Below, piece after piece: positions 25,250 to 36,824 of a stretch of 64,000 bases of DNA (positions within the stretch are counted from its first letter, which is position 1; every line of letters starts with the position of its first letter). The notes below the pieces were generated by a model. It was not told the origin of the DNA, searched no databases, and saw nothing but the letters and a program-made list of their open reading frames with translations. Where the stretch lies: NCBI GenBank assembly GCA_001466705.2, contig LATX02000218.1:303127-367126 (forward strand), in the 5' to 3' direction. The translations under genes were made by a program, and so were the position numbers. This DNA is from Moniliophthora roreri. Its lineage: Eukaryota > Basidiomycota > Agaricomycetes > Agaricales > Marasmiaceae.

Positions 25250-25312
25250 ACGGTTACTTGGTTTTCCAACGGCTACTTGGTCGTCCAACGGCTACTCAGT
25301 TATCCAACGGGT
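25250..25312. repeat. Short tandem repeat, about 19 bp x 3
   Basis: The unit TCCAACGGCTACTTGGTCG and close variants recur three times in a row, with a partial copy at the left end. Confidence 0.6.
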
Positions 25313-25390
25313 CATTGTAGCGTAATGTTTTGTATCATATTTCCTATGTAGCACCATGTCAATACATTTCAGTCAAGTTCTGGTGTACTG

Positions 25391-25610
25391 GTTCTTCCGC
25401 AGCACAAGGTCCGCTGACGCTCTTGGATTACTAGCAACGAATGTTCAGAACATTTCATTGGATGAGGGGGGTCGAGAAATACATAGATGAGTTTCGTTAT
25501 CTCTCATGCCAATTATACGTTGATTCTTCCGCACCACAAGGTCCGCTGACATTCTTGAATTTACTAATGAATCCTTCAGAATATTTCATTGGATGAAGAC
25601 TGCCGAATAA
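25391..25610. repeat. Imperfect tandem duplication of about 90 bp
   Basis: The block beginning TTCTTCCGCAGCACAAGGTC at 25392 is repeated at 25523. Both copies share the CACAAGGTCCGCTGAC core and a following CATTTCATTGGATGA. Each copy starts about 130 bp after the other. Confidence 0.65.
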
Positions 25611-25787
25611 CTCTAGTTCCTCTGGCGTTGTGGAGGCGGCAGTGCTTACCGAGTGTCGTGAGAATTGTGGAATAATGATTTCATGCCCAGCGACTTGTCA
25701 TCCCGATTCAAAAGCAGGATCTCAATATGTCTCATGGTTCACTAAATTCCCCAGGTCCCAACATTTCACTCCTTGTCTTCAACCACC

Positions 25788-28700
25788 ATGAAGCCCAAGA
25801 AGGCCGGGGGAAAACTCAACCCCATAGTCGGCTGCTTCAATGGGCTGGTCAATCTTATAAAAATTCCGGACTCGTTCACCCTGTTCAAGCCCAAAAAGGT
25901 CCCTGTTTTACCAAGAACGGTTCATGTTAACGAAAGTCGACCTTTGGATACAGGAGAAGGTGTACTTTTCTGCAGCAATCAGGTCATAACGTCCAAGTAC
26001 ACGCTTTTGACTTTTCTACCGGTCAATCTGGCACAGCAGTTCAAGCGTTTCGTGAACATGTGGGTAGCTTGTTCGTGATTTCGGAATCATGGATACTTAC
26101 TCTAGATCATAGCTACTTCCTACTTCTGGTAATCATCCAGTTCTTTCCGCAATTCAGATTGATTTCGCCTGGAGTGGTCGTGATTTCGTTGATTATTATG
26201 CTTGGGTTCAAGGCTGGGAAGGATGCGTATGAGGACTGGAATAGGCACAGGTTGGACAGGCGTGTCAATCAGAGTCTTGTGGAGGTCTTAAAGAGCGGTT
26301 CCTGGACAAACCCAAATCCCACGAAGCCGAAAATCGAATCCTCCGTCAAACGCTTCCTACCTAGTCGTATAGCGCTGAAGTCGACAGCAGAGCGCGGCTC
26401 TCCATCTACAGCCGATCCAAACGTCAAAGCAAAGAAGAATGAGACGCCGGCCCCAGTGCCGCCTATGGAAACGTTGATAGATGACCCTGACACCCCGCAT
26501 TGGGAACAAATCCTTTGGGAAGACCTTCGTGTCGGTGACTTTGTCAAGGTCAACGAGAATGAACCAATCCCCGCCGACCTACTCATTTGCGCAACATCAG
26601 ATGAAGAGAACGTCGCATACGTCGAGACCAAGAGTCTAGACGGCGAAACTAACCTCAAGTCTCGCAACGCGGTCTCTCCACTAACGCACCTTCGCACTCC
26701 GGATGCGTGCGCTGATCCAAGTAATGCATTCCGGGTGAGATGTGACAAACCGGAGAGTAACATGTATCGTCTCAATACAGTGGTCGAGTTCGGATCGGAG
26801 GAGAAGAAGAGGTTTCCCGCGGATTTGCAGGCGACGTTATTACGGGGTACCGTGCTGAAGCATACCTCATGGGTCATTGGTGTCGTACTCTTCGCTGGGA
26901 ATGATACCAAGATTGTATTGAATGCCGGTGCTACTCCTAGCAAGTGGAGTAAGATCGAGAGGCAGATGGGTCCTTTGGTGTAGGTGTTCTATCTTTTTCA
27001 CGAGAATTGCGATTGAACGTTCATTCCAGAGCAATCAACCTGGGACTTATTTTCATCATGGCCACTGTCTGCGCTATCGTAGATTCGACCCTCGAGAAGG
27101 AGTATTATCCTCTTGACGCTCCTTGGTTATATGGCGCCAACCAAGATGATGACAACCCCGACATTAACGGTATCATCACGTTCTGTTATGGGCTTCTAAC
27201 GTGCGTGCTCTGTCTTTGATGCCGAGAATTTACAGGACTGACTCTTTAACAGTTTCCAAGCTCTTGTTCCCATCGCTCTCTACCTTACATTGGAATCAGT
27301 ACACACCATACAGTCTATCTTCATAGCTCTCGACAAGGATATATACTATGACAAAAAGGACCTCGCTACTCAAGCTCGGAGTTGGAACCTGACGGACGAT
27401 TTGGGTCAAATCGAGTACATCTTTTCAGATAAAACAGGCACACTGACGCAGGTAAGCAACTTACATCCAGGTATCACTCAGTCATTGGAACTTAACATCT
27501 TGCAGAACGTCATGGTGTTCCGCCAATGCGCCATCGGGCACAAGGTCTACAAAGGGAGTTCGGAACCCAACCGTGAAGAACAGACTGAGATAATCACCGA
27601 GGTTCGGAGGACAGATGAACAACCCGGGACGAACGATGACGACGCACACCGTTTCTACGATTCCGATCTCCGAGCCGACATCTTTTCCGCTATGTCTGCC
27701 GAGAACGCTGATCACAATTCGCATGCACGACTACTTCATGGGTTCTTCTCAGTTTTGTCACTTTGTCATACCGCTTTGGCATCTGTCGATTCACAAACGG
27801 GTGCGATAGAGTACAAGGCTCAGTCTCCCGATGAAGCGGCCCTAGTACAAGCAGCTGCGGATATGGGTTATGTTTTCTCTGGGAAGGATAAGGAGGTGCT
27901 ATCATTGAAGTTGCCGAACGGGCAACTGGAGAAGTACGAGTTGCTGAATATCCTGGATTTCAACAGTGCGAGGAAGAGGATGAGTATTATTGTGAGGAAG
28001 ATGGATGATCAGGATGAGGGCGTGATATTACTTTGTAAAGGAGCGGACAACGTCATTTTTGAGAGGTTGGCGGATGGGGATGATGAGTTGAAGCAGGCGA
28101 CGGAGACACATTTGAGTGAGTTTGCGAATGAAGGGTTGAGAACGTTGACGTTGGCATATAAGGTCATACCTGGTGCGTTCTATTTCCATATTTTGCTTCC
28201 AACTTTATAATTACCGTGCATAGACGAGGATTACGAAGCTTGGGCGGAAAAGTATCATGAAGCTTCGATGGCCATTGACGACCGCGAAACAAGGATCGAG
28301 GCCCTTTCCGAGGAAATTGAGAAGGACCTCCATCTCGTGGGTGCTACGGCAATCGAGGACAAGCTGCAAGAGGGAGTGCCAGAGACCATTGCGGATCTCA
28401 AGCGAGCTGGCATCAAGGTTTGGGTAGCGACTGGCGACAAGATGGAAACTGCTATCGGTAAGCGTTGAGCTTTGAAATCATTCACCTGCCACCAAGATTT
28501 AACGGCGATCGCAGCTATTGGTCGCAGTACAAATTTAATCTCATCGAATTCAAACATCATCATCATTCGCGGAGGAGGTAAACCCGTACAGGAGCAGCTG
28601 ATGGGTGCGGTGGAGACGTTCTTCCCGGAGCAAGTTCCTGAAATGAAGGAGACACTACCTCGCACATCTATCTCCTCGCAGCCAGGCCTGCATCGCGTCA

Positions 28701-30595
28701 ACACAGGAATGTCATCTATAGTCGGTCAAGGTAACGGCGAGAGACCGGGTGGGTACATCCTTGTCGTTGACGGAGGTGCTCTACTTCAAGTGAGTATGGG
28801 TCAAAACGATAATCACCCGGTGCTGGACTAATTTCTGGTTTCAAGGCGTTCGACACTGAAGACAGCAAGGAGCTGTTGCTTAGACTTGGTACGATGTGCG
28901 AGGGTGTCATTTGTTGTCGTGTGTCTCCTTTGCAGAAGGCTCTAGTGGTCAGGCTTGTAAAGGATGGACTCAAAGCGATGACGTTGGCCATTGGAGACGG
29001 TGCCAACGATGTTAGTATGATTCAGGCGGCAGATGTTGGCATTGGGATTTCGGGTGAAGAGGGGTTGCAAGCAGTCAATTCGTCAGACTATGCTATTGCT
29101 CAGGTGTGTTTGCATACCGTATCTATGGCGAGAGCGAACGCTGACTAACAATGAACATCTCATAGTTCCGCTTCTTGAAGAAGCTGCTCCTCGTTCATGG
29201 ACATTGGTCGTACTATCGGATTGGCACCCTGTACATTTCTCTGCTTGGCTGGTTGCTTGACCCAACACTCACCCTCATCCCAGAATCCTGGCCTTCTTCT
29301 ACAAGAACACCGTACCAAGCGGTGTCTCGTGGTGGTATCAGATCTATTGTGGTTGGAGCGCGACATTGTAAGCCCCCCGAGCTGATTTGGGCGTTCAATT
29401 TGCTCATCTCGTTGGCTTGTAGCGGCTTTGACTATCTGTATATCCTGTTCTGGAACGGAGTTTGGACGTTGGCCCTTCCATATGCTCTCGGTATTGCCGA
29501 TCGTATACTAGGTATGTCGTTTGGTCAGTTTGGAAAAAAGAATCATGGCACGAATATACTTTCCAGATGACCGAATGTTAATGGAGCTACCCGAGCTTTA
29601 TCGATATGGCCGCGAGAGGACATACTTCTCGTTCGGGGCATTTTGTTCCTATATGCTGGATGGAGTGTATCAGGTACGTGTATGGTCGTTGCCGAGAGTC
29701 CACTTCAAACTAACTCTATATGCATTATGCAGTCTGCCATCATCTTTTTCTTCACCACGTTAGTCTATCAAACGACAAGTACACGACAAGATGGTTACAA
29801 TACTTCATTCTACGAACGCTCGACGGTGCGTAGGTCGTTCCACGATCGAGCTATTTCTCATGCTCTCATTAGACCGCCGCGTTGTCTGCTGTCATGTCGG
29901 TGACTTTATTCGTAGGAATGATGGCATTGTCGTGGTCGCGGTTTGTCGTGTATCTCCTCTTTACAGGTGCTGCCGTCGTTTGGCTGTACACAGTGCGTCT
30001 GCGTGGTGGACTGTCCTATAAATCAGCACTGACAGGGTTACAGCTCATCGGCTCTACATCTCCCTCAAGCGAACGGAATTTCTTGTTCTACGGGAACTAC
30101 TACTACGTATTCGCCTCGGCACCATTCTGGCTGACACTCCTGTTGCTCATTCCTATGGTCCTTGCTCCACGTTTCATCTTCAAGGCATACAAGGCCGCTT
30201 ACACGCCCACTGATATCGACATTGTTCGTGTCATCAATAAACAGGATCCGCATAGAGATTTGCGTGATTTAACGGGGCATCAAGGCGGTATCAGACTCAC
30301 AGAGATGAGGAGGCGGTCTCGCATATCACGAACATCATCTGCAGGCTCACGGCGATCCAGCATGAACGTCCAGGACGCAGGTACAGCGCTTGCCCGAGCA
30401 GGGAGTAGAGTGGATATGTCGACCGGATTGGCGTCTACAGATCGTGGATTTGACTTTGCGACCGAGGAGAATGGGACTGCGATCCGTCGTATACAGACGA
30501 ATTTGTCGGAGAGACGGCGGCGTGGCGTTTCAGGGCGAGGCAAGAAGTTGTGGTTTTCTTCGCTGAAGAAGGGGTTCAAAGAGAAAAAATCATAA
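25788..30595 (+). CDS. P4-type ATPase, phospholipid flippase (Dnf1/Dnf2-like)
   Basis: Fourteen exons starting at ATG 25788: 25788-26059, 26113-26979, 27030-27200, 27253-27451, 27506-28172, 28224-28457, 28515-28789, 28846-29103, 29166-29230, 29284-29367, 29423-29511, 29567-29673, 29733-29825, 29873-30595. They encode about 1367 aa. Landmarks in order: [11 protein letters not shown] and the first membrane pair; the actuator loop with [11 protein letters not shown] (P4 version of TGES); the phosphorylation site DKTGTLTQ; nucleotide-binding SPDEAALV and [39 protein letters not shown]; then [17 protein letters not shown] and the last membrane helices. [17 protein letters not shown] is typical of the Dnf1/Dnf2 branch, which moves phosphatidylcholine/ethanolamine-type lipids to the cytosolic leaflet with a Cdc50-type partner. 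An in-frame 51-bp segment, 29993-30043, has splice signals and may be another intron. The C-terminus is basic and Ser-rich. Confidence 0.93.
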
Positions 30596-31069
30596 CATAC
30601 TAGATATCTCATCTCGGACTTTTGTTTGTTCTGTATGTATCAATGGTCTACGCTGTACATATTGGTCACCCGTGAAGCACGCACGAAAACAGGATTAGCT
30701 GATTGACTATGCTAGCTATAGCTAGGGACTGTGACCTTTGATGCAAGTCGGTCCCGAGTAGTTCAGCGTGACTCAAAATCTAAGTCTTTGTGGTACCACG
30801 GTCCCCCACGTCTCTTTTCTTCCCATCAGCTCCTCGTCGTCCATCGTTAAATTGAATGATGGTGTATACAATCGTACCTTCGTGGGATTCATTGCAGGAC
30901 TGACGGAATTAGTACGTCAATGCATCAGGCTACTCAATCATTGACAGAAACGCCGACAATTATCTCAGAATATGGAAAGGAAGAGCAGATTATCTGAATC
31001 CTAGGTATAGGAGACGCCATTTCTTTGGTCTCCCGACTTCCTACACTCAATTCCCATACAACCCAACCC
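30596..31069. other. Intergenic
   Basis: The 3' flank of the flippase. I see nothing beyond a small GCTAGCTATAGCTAG palindrome near 30711-30725. Confidence 0.4.
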
Positions 31070-31972
31070 AACCCACGTAGGGGCCGTGCGACTCCCCAAT
31101 ACCCGCTTAACTAATGCCGTTGAATCCTGGCCATGCGGAACGTGCCATAACCCCTCTCTCGTACTCTTATCCTGATGAGGGAACGTTTCGATTTAGGGCT
31201 GCCGGGACCTAACGTTACCTCTGCTGGAAGCCTTCATGCTCAGTTGCTATACGCCACCCATGATATACTGTATTTCCACAGGCGACGCTATAATCGAGAA
31301 GCTTGACACCAAACATGACGAATGTACTCTGTCATCATGTCAAGATTTGCTCTCCGAGTTCATATCCCGCCCTGTTACACGTCAAACTGTATGTATCCTC
31401 TTTGGGTGTCTCTTTTACTTGCAAGCTAATCTGCTTTCACTCATATTCCTTCGTCTGGACCTACAAAGTACACCGAAACTCTGCATCAATGCCCCAAATG
31501 GTGGCGACTCGCCATGCCATGCGACTGCTATAATCATCACGGGTTTTCATAGGGAAGTGCATGGTTTACCCTAGGGCTCGGCAGGTCACAGAGTCGGATA
31601 GGAAACAGTGTCGTGCATCACACGATCCTGGAAGAACCCTCGATTTTTGACCACAAAATTGGGGGATAAGAATTACGAAGCAGGTGTAAGGTTTGCGGCG
31701 TGGTTGGGTGTTTTGCTTGACAAAGTAATGGAATGATGAACACGTTGGAGGGGTCCAAGTGGTGAATTCTTCCGTTTCTTTGATAATTCGAAGTTTCTAA
31801 CCTATGATCGTTATGAGGTCTATCATGATTGCAATCAGATAATAATTCAATCTCTTTCAACCGCACCATTTAAAGTTCAAGGTTTTATATTTCATTATTT
31901 GTCACCTTCCGAGTCGATTGCAGCCGAGTCGCGTGCCTAGATGGCGTTGAAGATGTTGAACATCGAACGACC
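31070..31972. repeat. Flanking module duplicated with the Zn2Cys6 genes
   Basis: About 31085-31560 matches 36060-36540, including the GTTGAATCCTGGCC and GGAAGCCTTCATGCTCA blocks. About 31790-31960 matches 36730-36840 and 38420-38570, the immediate 5' flanks of regulator copies B and C. The duplication unit is therefore gene plus flanks, about 4.9 kb between copies A and B (about 1.9 kb of it without the inserted transposon). Confidence 0.65.
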
Positions 31973-33571
31973 ATGTCCACGAGAGGTGTAGCTACGTTTG
32001 AGGGGGTTATTCGATTCCATGCGAAGTCTAGGACTGGGTGTCTAACGTGTAGGAAGCGGAAAGTCAAAGTAAGCATTATCAGCCGCTGCTTTATCTTGTC
32101 CCGCTCATTTTAGCATGCACCTACCAGTGCGACGAAACAGCACCGATCTGCAAAAACTGTCATCGACGCAATCTCGTTTGCGTACCAAGACCCAAAAACG
32201 AGCACAAGCCGCAACAACAGCAAGAATCAACACTCAGTAAACCCCTCACAGCACCCACGCCCTCATCCTTCACCGTAGATGCCACTTCCCTCAGACTATT
32301 CCATCATTACATGGCCGAAGCCTCCCCTTCTTACTGCACCGACTCTACATATTTGGCCGAAACCAGCCACTTCTTGCCTCAACTAATATTCAGCAACCCA
32401 GCTTGCATGCATGCTGCGTTATCGTTTACGGCGCTTCACATGGGTAGACTTCACGAGCCCAGCTCCAGCTCTAGCTCGCAAAATTTGATTGTCCGAGGGT
32501 CTGCACATCAGAGAGCAGCGATAAGGCTGAGTAGTAATCCGTCTTTAACTATTGACGAACGTTTCATGACCGTAGGGTCCTTATCACTCTACATCATTTC
32601 ATCAGCACTATCTTTGACATCGTCATCGCAGCATACCATGTAGTACTTTATTCATTCTCCCCAGCTTTGCAACCCCGACACATTATAATGTTCCCGCTAT
32701 GTTGTAAGGCCTTGATGAATGATAATTGCTCCCGTCCTTTTTTGCAAGCCTGCCTTGGAACAAATAATAATTTGCCCTGAGTGCGAATAATAAGTGGGAA
32801 ACACCAGCAATGCCAAATTCGGCAGTCACGCATTATGATGCACAGACATTTTCCACGGTCAGATGCTGCTTACTTCCTCCTTTCACGTTCCTTCCTCTGT
32901 CATGCAGTGTAGTGTTCTACGGCTGTGATGCATATCCCTGTCATATCAATGTCTCCCACATTCTGTGCTTACACTTTATCATAGCATCACCAAACATTAC
33001 CCCTATGCCACCCAGTGGCGCCCAGCAGTCCCTCATCATTGTTCTCGACACCGTCACCTGTGCGTGTACCATTTATAATCTGTCAATATTCACACTCAAT
33101 TCCATTCTCTCTCCTGCTAGTTCCCATTATCATCTTCCCGGCCCTCCGTGAACTTTAACTCTCTTCGGACTGTACAGTTCTTGGCTCGGCTCGGAATCAT
33201 CCGAGTCTATATTTCAAGGAGCCCCCTGAAGCACCCTTTTTGATGTTTTCCCCATCCCGTGGGAGGCTAGTCGGTACCGTCACTTGGGCAGGCAACAAGG
33301 AGGTAACAGTGTTGATTGGAAGGTCCGTTTCATATCCTTTCATTGAATTGACAGTTATTACCTAGCGTAGTACTGATCCCGCCGGAACCTGAAGGCACCG
33401 AAGACATATATACCCCGCCATAATGCTACCTTACGAAGATTCTGACCCAGACTACATACATACCCCTCGCTCTTACTATACTTCACACTTTACTCACAGC
33501 TACTCAATATAACATCTCATAATATACACTATTTTGGGTATGGAAATGTTCTCCTGAAGTCTCAAGGCAAT

Positions 33572-33874
33572 ATGAGCCTCACTAGCACACTATCGCTCAC
33601 CAACACTCCAAATATAGCAGCCTCTACTGCTGAGCACTCAGTAAACATTGGCCAAACTTTGGAACAACATCAGACTACTAGGCTACAGTTCGGTCTCTCA
33701 GCAAAGATCGACGAGTGTTGCATAGTGTTGTCAAATTTAGAAATATTAATTGCCCTTTTTGGAAGACCCTTACCTGTTATGGCAAGAATTCTAGGGAGAT
33801 CAGCTGCATTTTCAGATATCCTATTGTACCATAAACGTCCGGGGGGTTTAGTATGGGCTACAGGTATGGATTAA
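33572..33874 (+). CDS. Unknown ORF inside the MULE-like element
   Basis: A 100-aa open frame starts MSLTSTLSLTNTPNIAAST and contains a hydrophobic stretch (CCIVLSNLEILIALFG). About 170 bp upstream is CATATATACCCC, a TATA-like site, followed by a pyrimidine-rich leader. This arrangement resembles a basidiomycete core promoter. A GTATGG donor-like site near the end suggests a further exon could exist. I recognise no family. It may be a captured gene fragment or a decayed transposon gene. Confidence 0.35.
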   Translation: MSLTSTLSLTNTPNIAASTAEHSVNIGQTLEQHQTTRLQFGLSAKIDECCIVLSNLEILIALFGRPLPVMARILGRSAAFSDILLYHKRPGGLVWATGMD

Positions 33875-35029
33875 ACAAATTCCAATGCTTTTGAGATGAT
33901 ATTCAGTTGATTTCCTGTTGTTGGTGTGGGGGGATAACTTTTATGGCCATCGAGAGATACAAGTCATAAGTAAAGTGTGAACGAAAGCTATTCTGAACTT
34001 GCATGCTGCTTGACTTTTTCATTTGAGGATCTAATAGCACTGGGAGTACTCAGTCAGACCTTTTCTATGCTCCAACTCAAGTGGTAATATCTACTAGGTC
34101 TGCAAATAGCGTGGTGGATATGTATGAAGAAAGTTCTTTCCCGAACACTAGTTCCAATGAGCTGAACGTAGCTCAATTCCAAGCATCTATTCAGTGCTTG
34201 TGGAATCTTGATGTTACATAGAAGGTAAATAGGTGAAGATTACTCAGTAAATTACCTCATAAAGACCCAGGAATGGCAGCGAGCATGTAGAAGTGAAACA
34301 ATGGAAGAAACATATATTAGATATATATGTACAAGGTGGGTGTCCTACACAGCATGGGTGGTACCAGGGAGAAGACCTGCTGTTATGAGTATTGGGGTAA
34401 AGGACGGCATAATTCAATGAAATAAGGAAGTTTTGCTTGTGATTGTGCAGCTTTCAAGGGTCACTGGGGAAGGAATTCATGAGAAAACGTGTGCAAAGAG
34501 TTTCAGGACCATGTTAGCCGAGGTTGAATGATTATTTGCCGGTATCCAGGGTACAAGGGCTGAGTATGAATGATAATGAGCCCACGTAAGTCAAAATGAT
34601 ATTTTGTACACACCTGAGATCTGAGGAGAAGCACTGGAGGTCGAATTATAAACTTGAATCGAGGTGACCAGGGCAAGTAGAAGTGCTGAATGATAATGAG
34701 ACTGAGTCCATGAAAACAGGTGACAATGCATACCTAAGATATCAAGAAGTGAGGTTTGATGAAATAAGGAAGCTTTGCTTGTGATTGTGAGGCTTATAAA
34801 GGATGCTGGGGAAAAAATCCATGAGAGGGCATGCACGAAGAGTTCCAGGACCATCATATCAGCTGAGGTTGAATGATTATTTGACAGGTATCCAGGACAG
34901 GGTGCTGTATGCAATGCCAATAAGTCTGTGTCATTCAAAAATAGCTTGTACACAACATATCTGAGATCTGAGGAAGCATGAGGTTGAATTATAATTTGCC
35001 AAAGTGGTCGGGATAGAAACGTTCGGAGA

Positions 35030-35380
35030 GAATGATAAATTTGATGCGAGAGGCAGGTATCCAGGAGGTAGCTGAGGGACAATTATTAATAGCTCGAGCC
35101 CAGCCAAATGATAAAGGTACAGACCTAGAGACAACAGAAAATGGGGAAGAATGATAATTCGATGTGAGAGGCAGGTGGTATCTGGGAGGTAGCTGAGGGA
35201 CAATTATTAATAGCTTGAGCTCAGCCAAATGATAAAGGTGCACACCCAGCGGATCAGATCAACATAAAGTGGGGGAGAATGATAATTCAGTACAAGAGGC
35301 AGGTATCCGGGAGGTAGTTGAGGGACAATTATTATTATCTCGAGCTCAGCCAAATGATAAAGGTATGCACCTATGAGCGA
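35030..35380. repeat. Tandem repeat, three units of 119-130 bp
   Basis: Units begin at 35030, 35149 and 35277 with GAATGATAA. Each contains GAGAGGCAGGT or AAGAGGCAGGT, GAGGGACAATTATTA and CAGCCAAATGATAAAGGT. More degenerate versions extend left to about 34560. The same GATAATGAG-type sequence occurs in the second element copy at 56886-57260. Confidence 0.75.
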
Positions 35381-35971
35381 AGAGCAGTGAGACCACAGAG
35401 GCAGAATGACAATTCAGCAGTGTGTTGTAGATTAATAAATATGGTCAAGGAATGGGAGGATGATATCGCATACAGAGGAGGACAGAGGGGGAAAATGATA
35501 AAGGGTACTGATGGGAATAATAAAGGTACCAAATGTGGTCACGACGTGTGGTTGGCAGGGTCCGCTTTATAACGTGTCGGGGTTGCATTGCTGGGGCAAA
35601 TTACATTATTTCTACATGGACTGCTCGTCATCGCCAGAGAATATCTTCTCACTGGTGACTTTGCTGCATAATATCTGGTCTCCGCTTTATAAAGCAGTTT
35701 CTGTATGCAAATCCCTGGTTGCAGGGTTTTGGCTTTGGGCGATCGAGTCCATTGGCTGCACCTTCCGCCCCCGATTCGAGTACTGGCTTCTTTGCACCTC
35801 TAAATCAACTATGTGACACATCCACGGCTTTCGGTTCGGACCGAGAGGAACTAGATGATTCAGATATTAAAAGGGCATACCGAACCGCAGTACATGGGCT
35901 ATGCGTTGTGCATTCACTTCTTTGGGCGTACAGATCGTGCTCGTGGAAGGCATCGCCACTCCTAGTCTGCT

Positions 35972-36824
35972 TCTGATCATGATCACGAAAAGACAGACAT
36001 TTAGTGATCCACTGCACACTGGGAGGTGAAGGCCCCCTGCTGCGCTATTCGGACGTGGGCTGCGCGACTTCCCAATGCCTGTTTAACCAATACCGTTGAA
36101 TCCTGACCACAGAGAGGGGAATTCCCTGATGAGGGAATATTTTGATTTAGGGCCGCTGGGACCCTAGCGTTACCCTTGCTGGAAGCCTTCATGCTCAATT
36201 ACCCGCTATACGTCACCCCTGATACATTCCCGCAGGCTATAATCGAGAAGCTTGACACCAACGTGGCGAATAATCTCTCTGCTCTCCGGGTTCATATCCC
36301 GCCCTGTTGAGCGTCGAACGGTGTATGCCATATCCTCTTTTCGTGTCTCTTTACTTGTACGCTAACCTGCTTGCACACTCTTTCGTCCGGACCTACGCAG
36401 TCCACCGAACTCTGCACCAATCCCAGGCAGTAGCGACTCGCCATGCCATGCGGCTGCTTGGCTGCTGTACCTATCGTCAAGATGCGGATTACGTTTGCTG
36501 GGGACTCGGACCGCGGGCTGTCACAGGGACGTGCATGGTCTTCAACGTTAAGCCTCTACTCGGCACGTGGCAGGGTAGGGAAAACAGCATCGAATCTGGC
36601 TCGTCATACAACCCTAGCAGAGCACTCGTTTACGTTGGGTATTTTGCTTGACAAGATTAATGATCATGTCGAAGGGGTGCAGGTGGTGCTTTCTTCCGTA
36701 TTCAAGAGTCTTCTAACCCATGTTTGTTATGAGGTCTCCATCATGATTACAATCCAACCTTAGCTTTTAAATTTCAAGGTTTTATTTCATTTATCACCTT
36801 CGTCCAACCGAGTTGTGGGCCCTG
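35972..36824. repeat. Flanking module between Zn2Cys6 copies A and B
   Basis: The left part resembles the 3' flanks of copies B and C (GAAAAGACAGACATT near 35990 and 38170). The middle and right parts repeat the 31.1-31.9 kb module upstream of copy A. Confidence 0.6.

Larger units (their letters stand above)
32630..35625. mobile_element. 2996-bp DNA transposon, MULE-like, 9-bp TSD
   Basis: Inserted in Zn2Cys6 copy A. The 9-bp direct repeat CGTCATCGC flanks it (32621-32629 and 35626-35634). The ends AGCATACCATGTAG and CTACATGGACTGCT begin imperfect inverted repeats of about 70 bp; both arms share the GCAACCCCGACAC block followed by TTATAA. A 9-bp target duplication with long inverted ends fits Mutator-like elements. 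No transposase was recognised. The interior holds a promoter-like region and a 100-codon frame (33572-33874) plus a 119-130-bp tandem repeat (35030-35380). A second partial copy ends at 57513. Confidence 0.8.
31973..35971 (+). pseudogene. Zn2Cys6 transcription factor copy A, split by a transposon
   Basis: Exon 1 (31973-32068) starts MSTRGVATFEG and carries CLTCRKRKVK. An intron at 32069-32127 joins it to CDETAPICKNCHRRNLVC, completing a canonical C-x2-C-x6-C-x6-C-x2-C-x6-C binuclear zinc cluster. The regulatory domain stays open to position 32629, where a 2996-bp element interrupts it. Homology resumes at 35635 with the PENIFSLVTLLHNIWSPL segment. The distal part has an extra TATA in CCGCTTTATAAAGCAG relative to copies B and C, which shifts the frame. 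It also lacks the last roughly 90 codons. The gene is dead as a full regulator, although a short product ending in HTM* at 32643 could still contain an intact DNA-binding domain. Confidence 0.85.

Noticed and set aside
34560..35380. Repeat array considered as a possible CRISPR-like array
   Set aside because: Units are 119-130 bp and vary throughout, with no short constant repeat and unique spacers; it is a minisatellite inside a eukaryotic transposon.
36292..36763. Overlapping + frames of about 110 codons before Zn2Cys6 copy B
   Set aside because: The same DNA upstream of copy A does not keep these frames, so this is duplicated flank and not a conserved gene.
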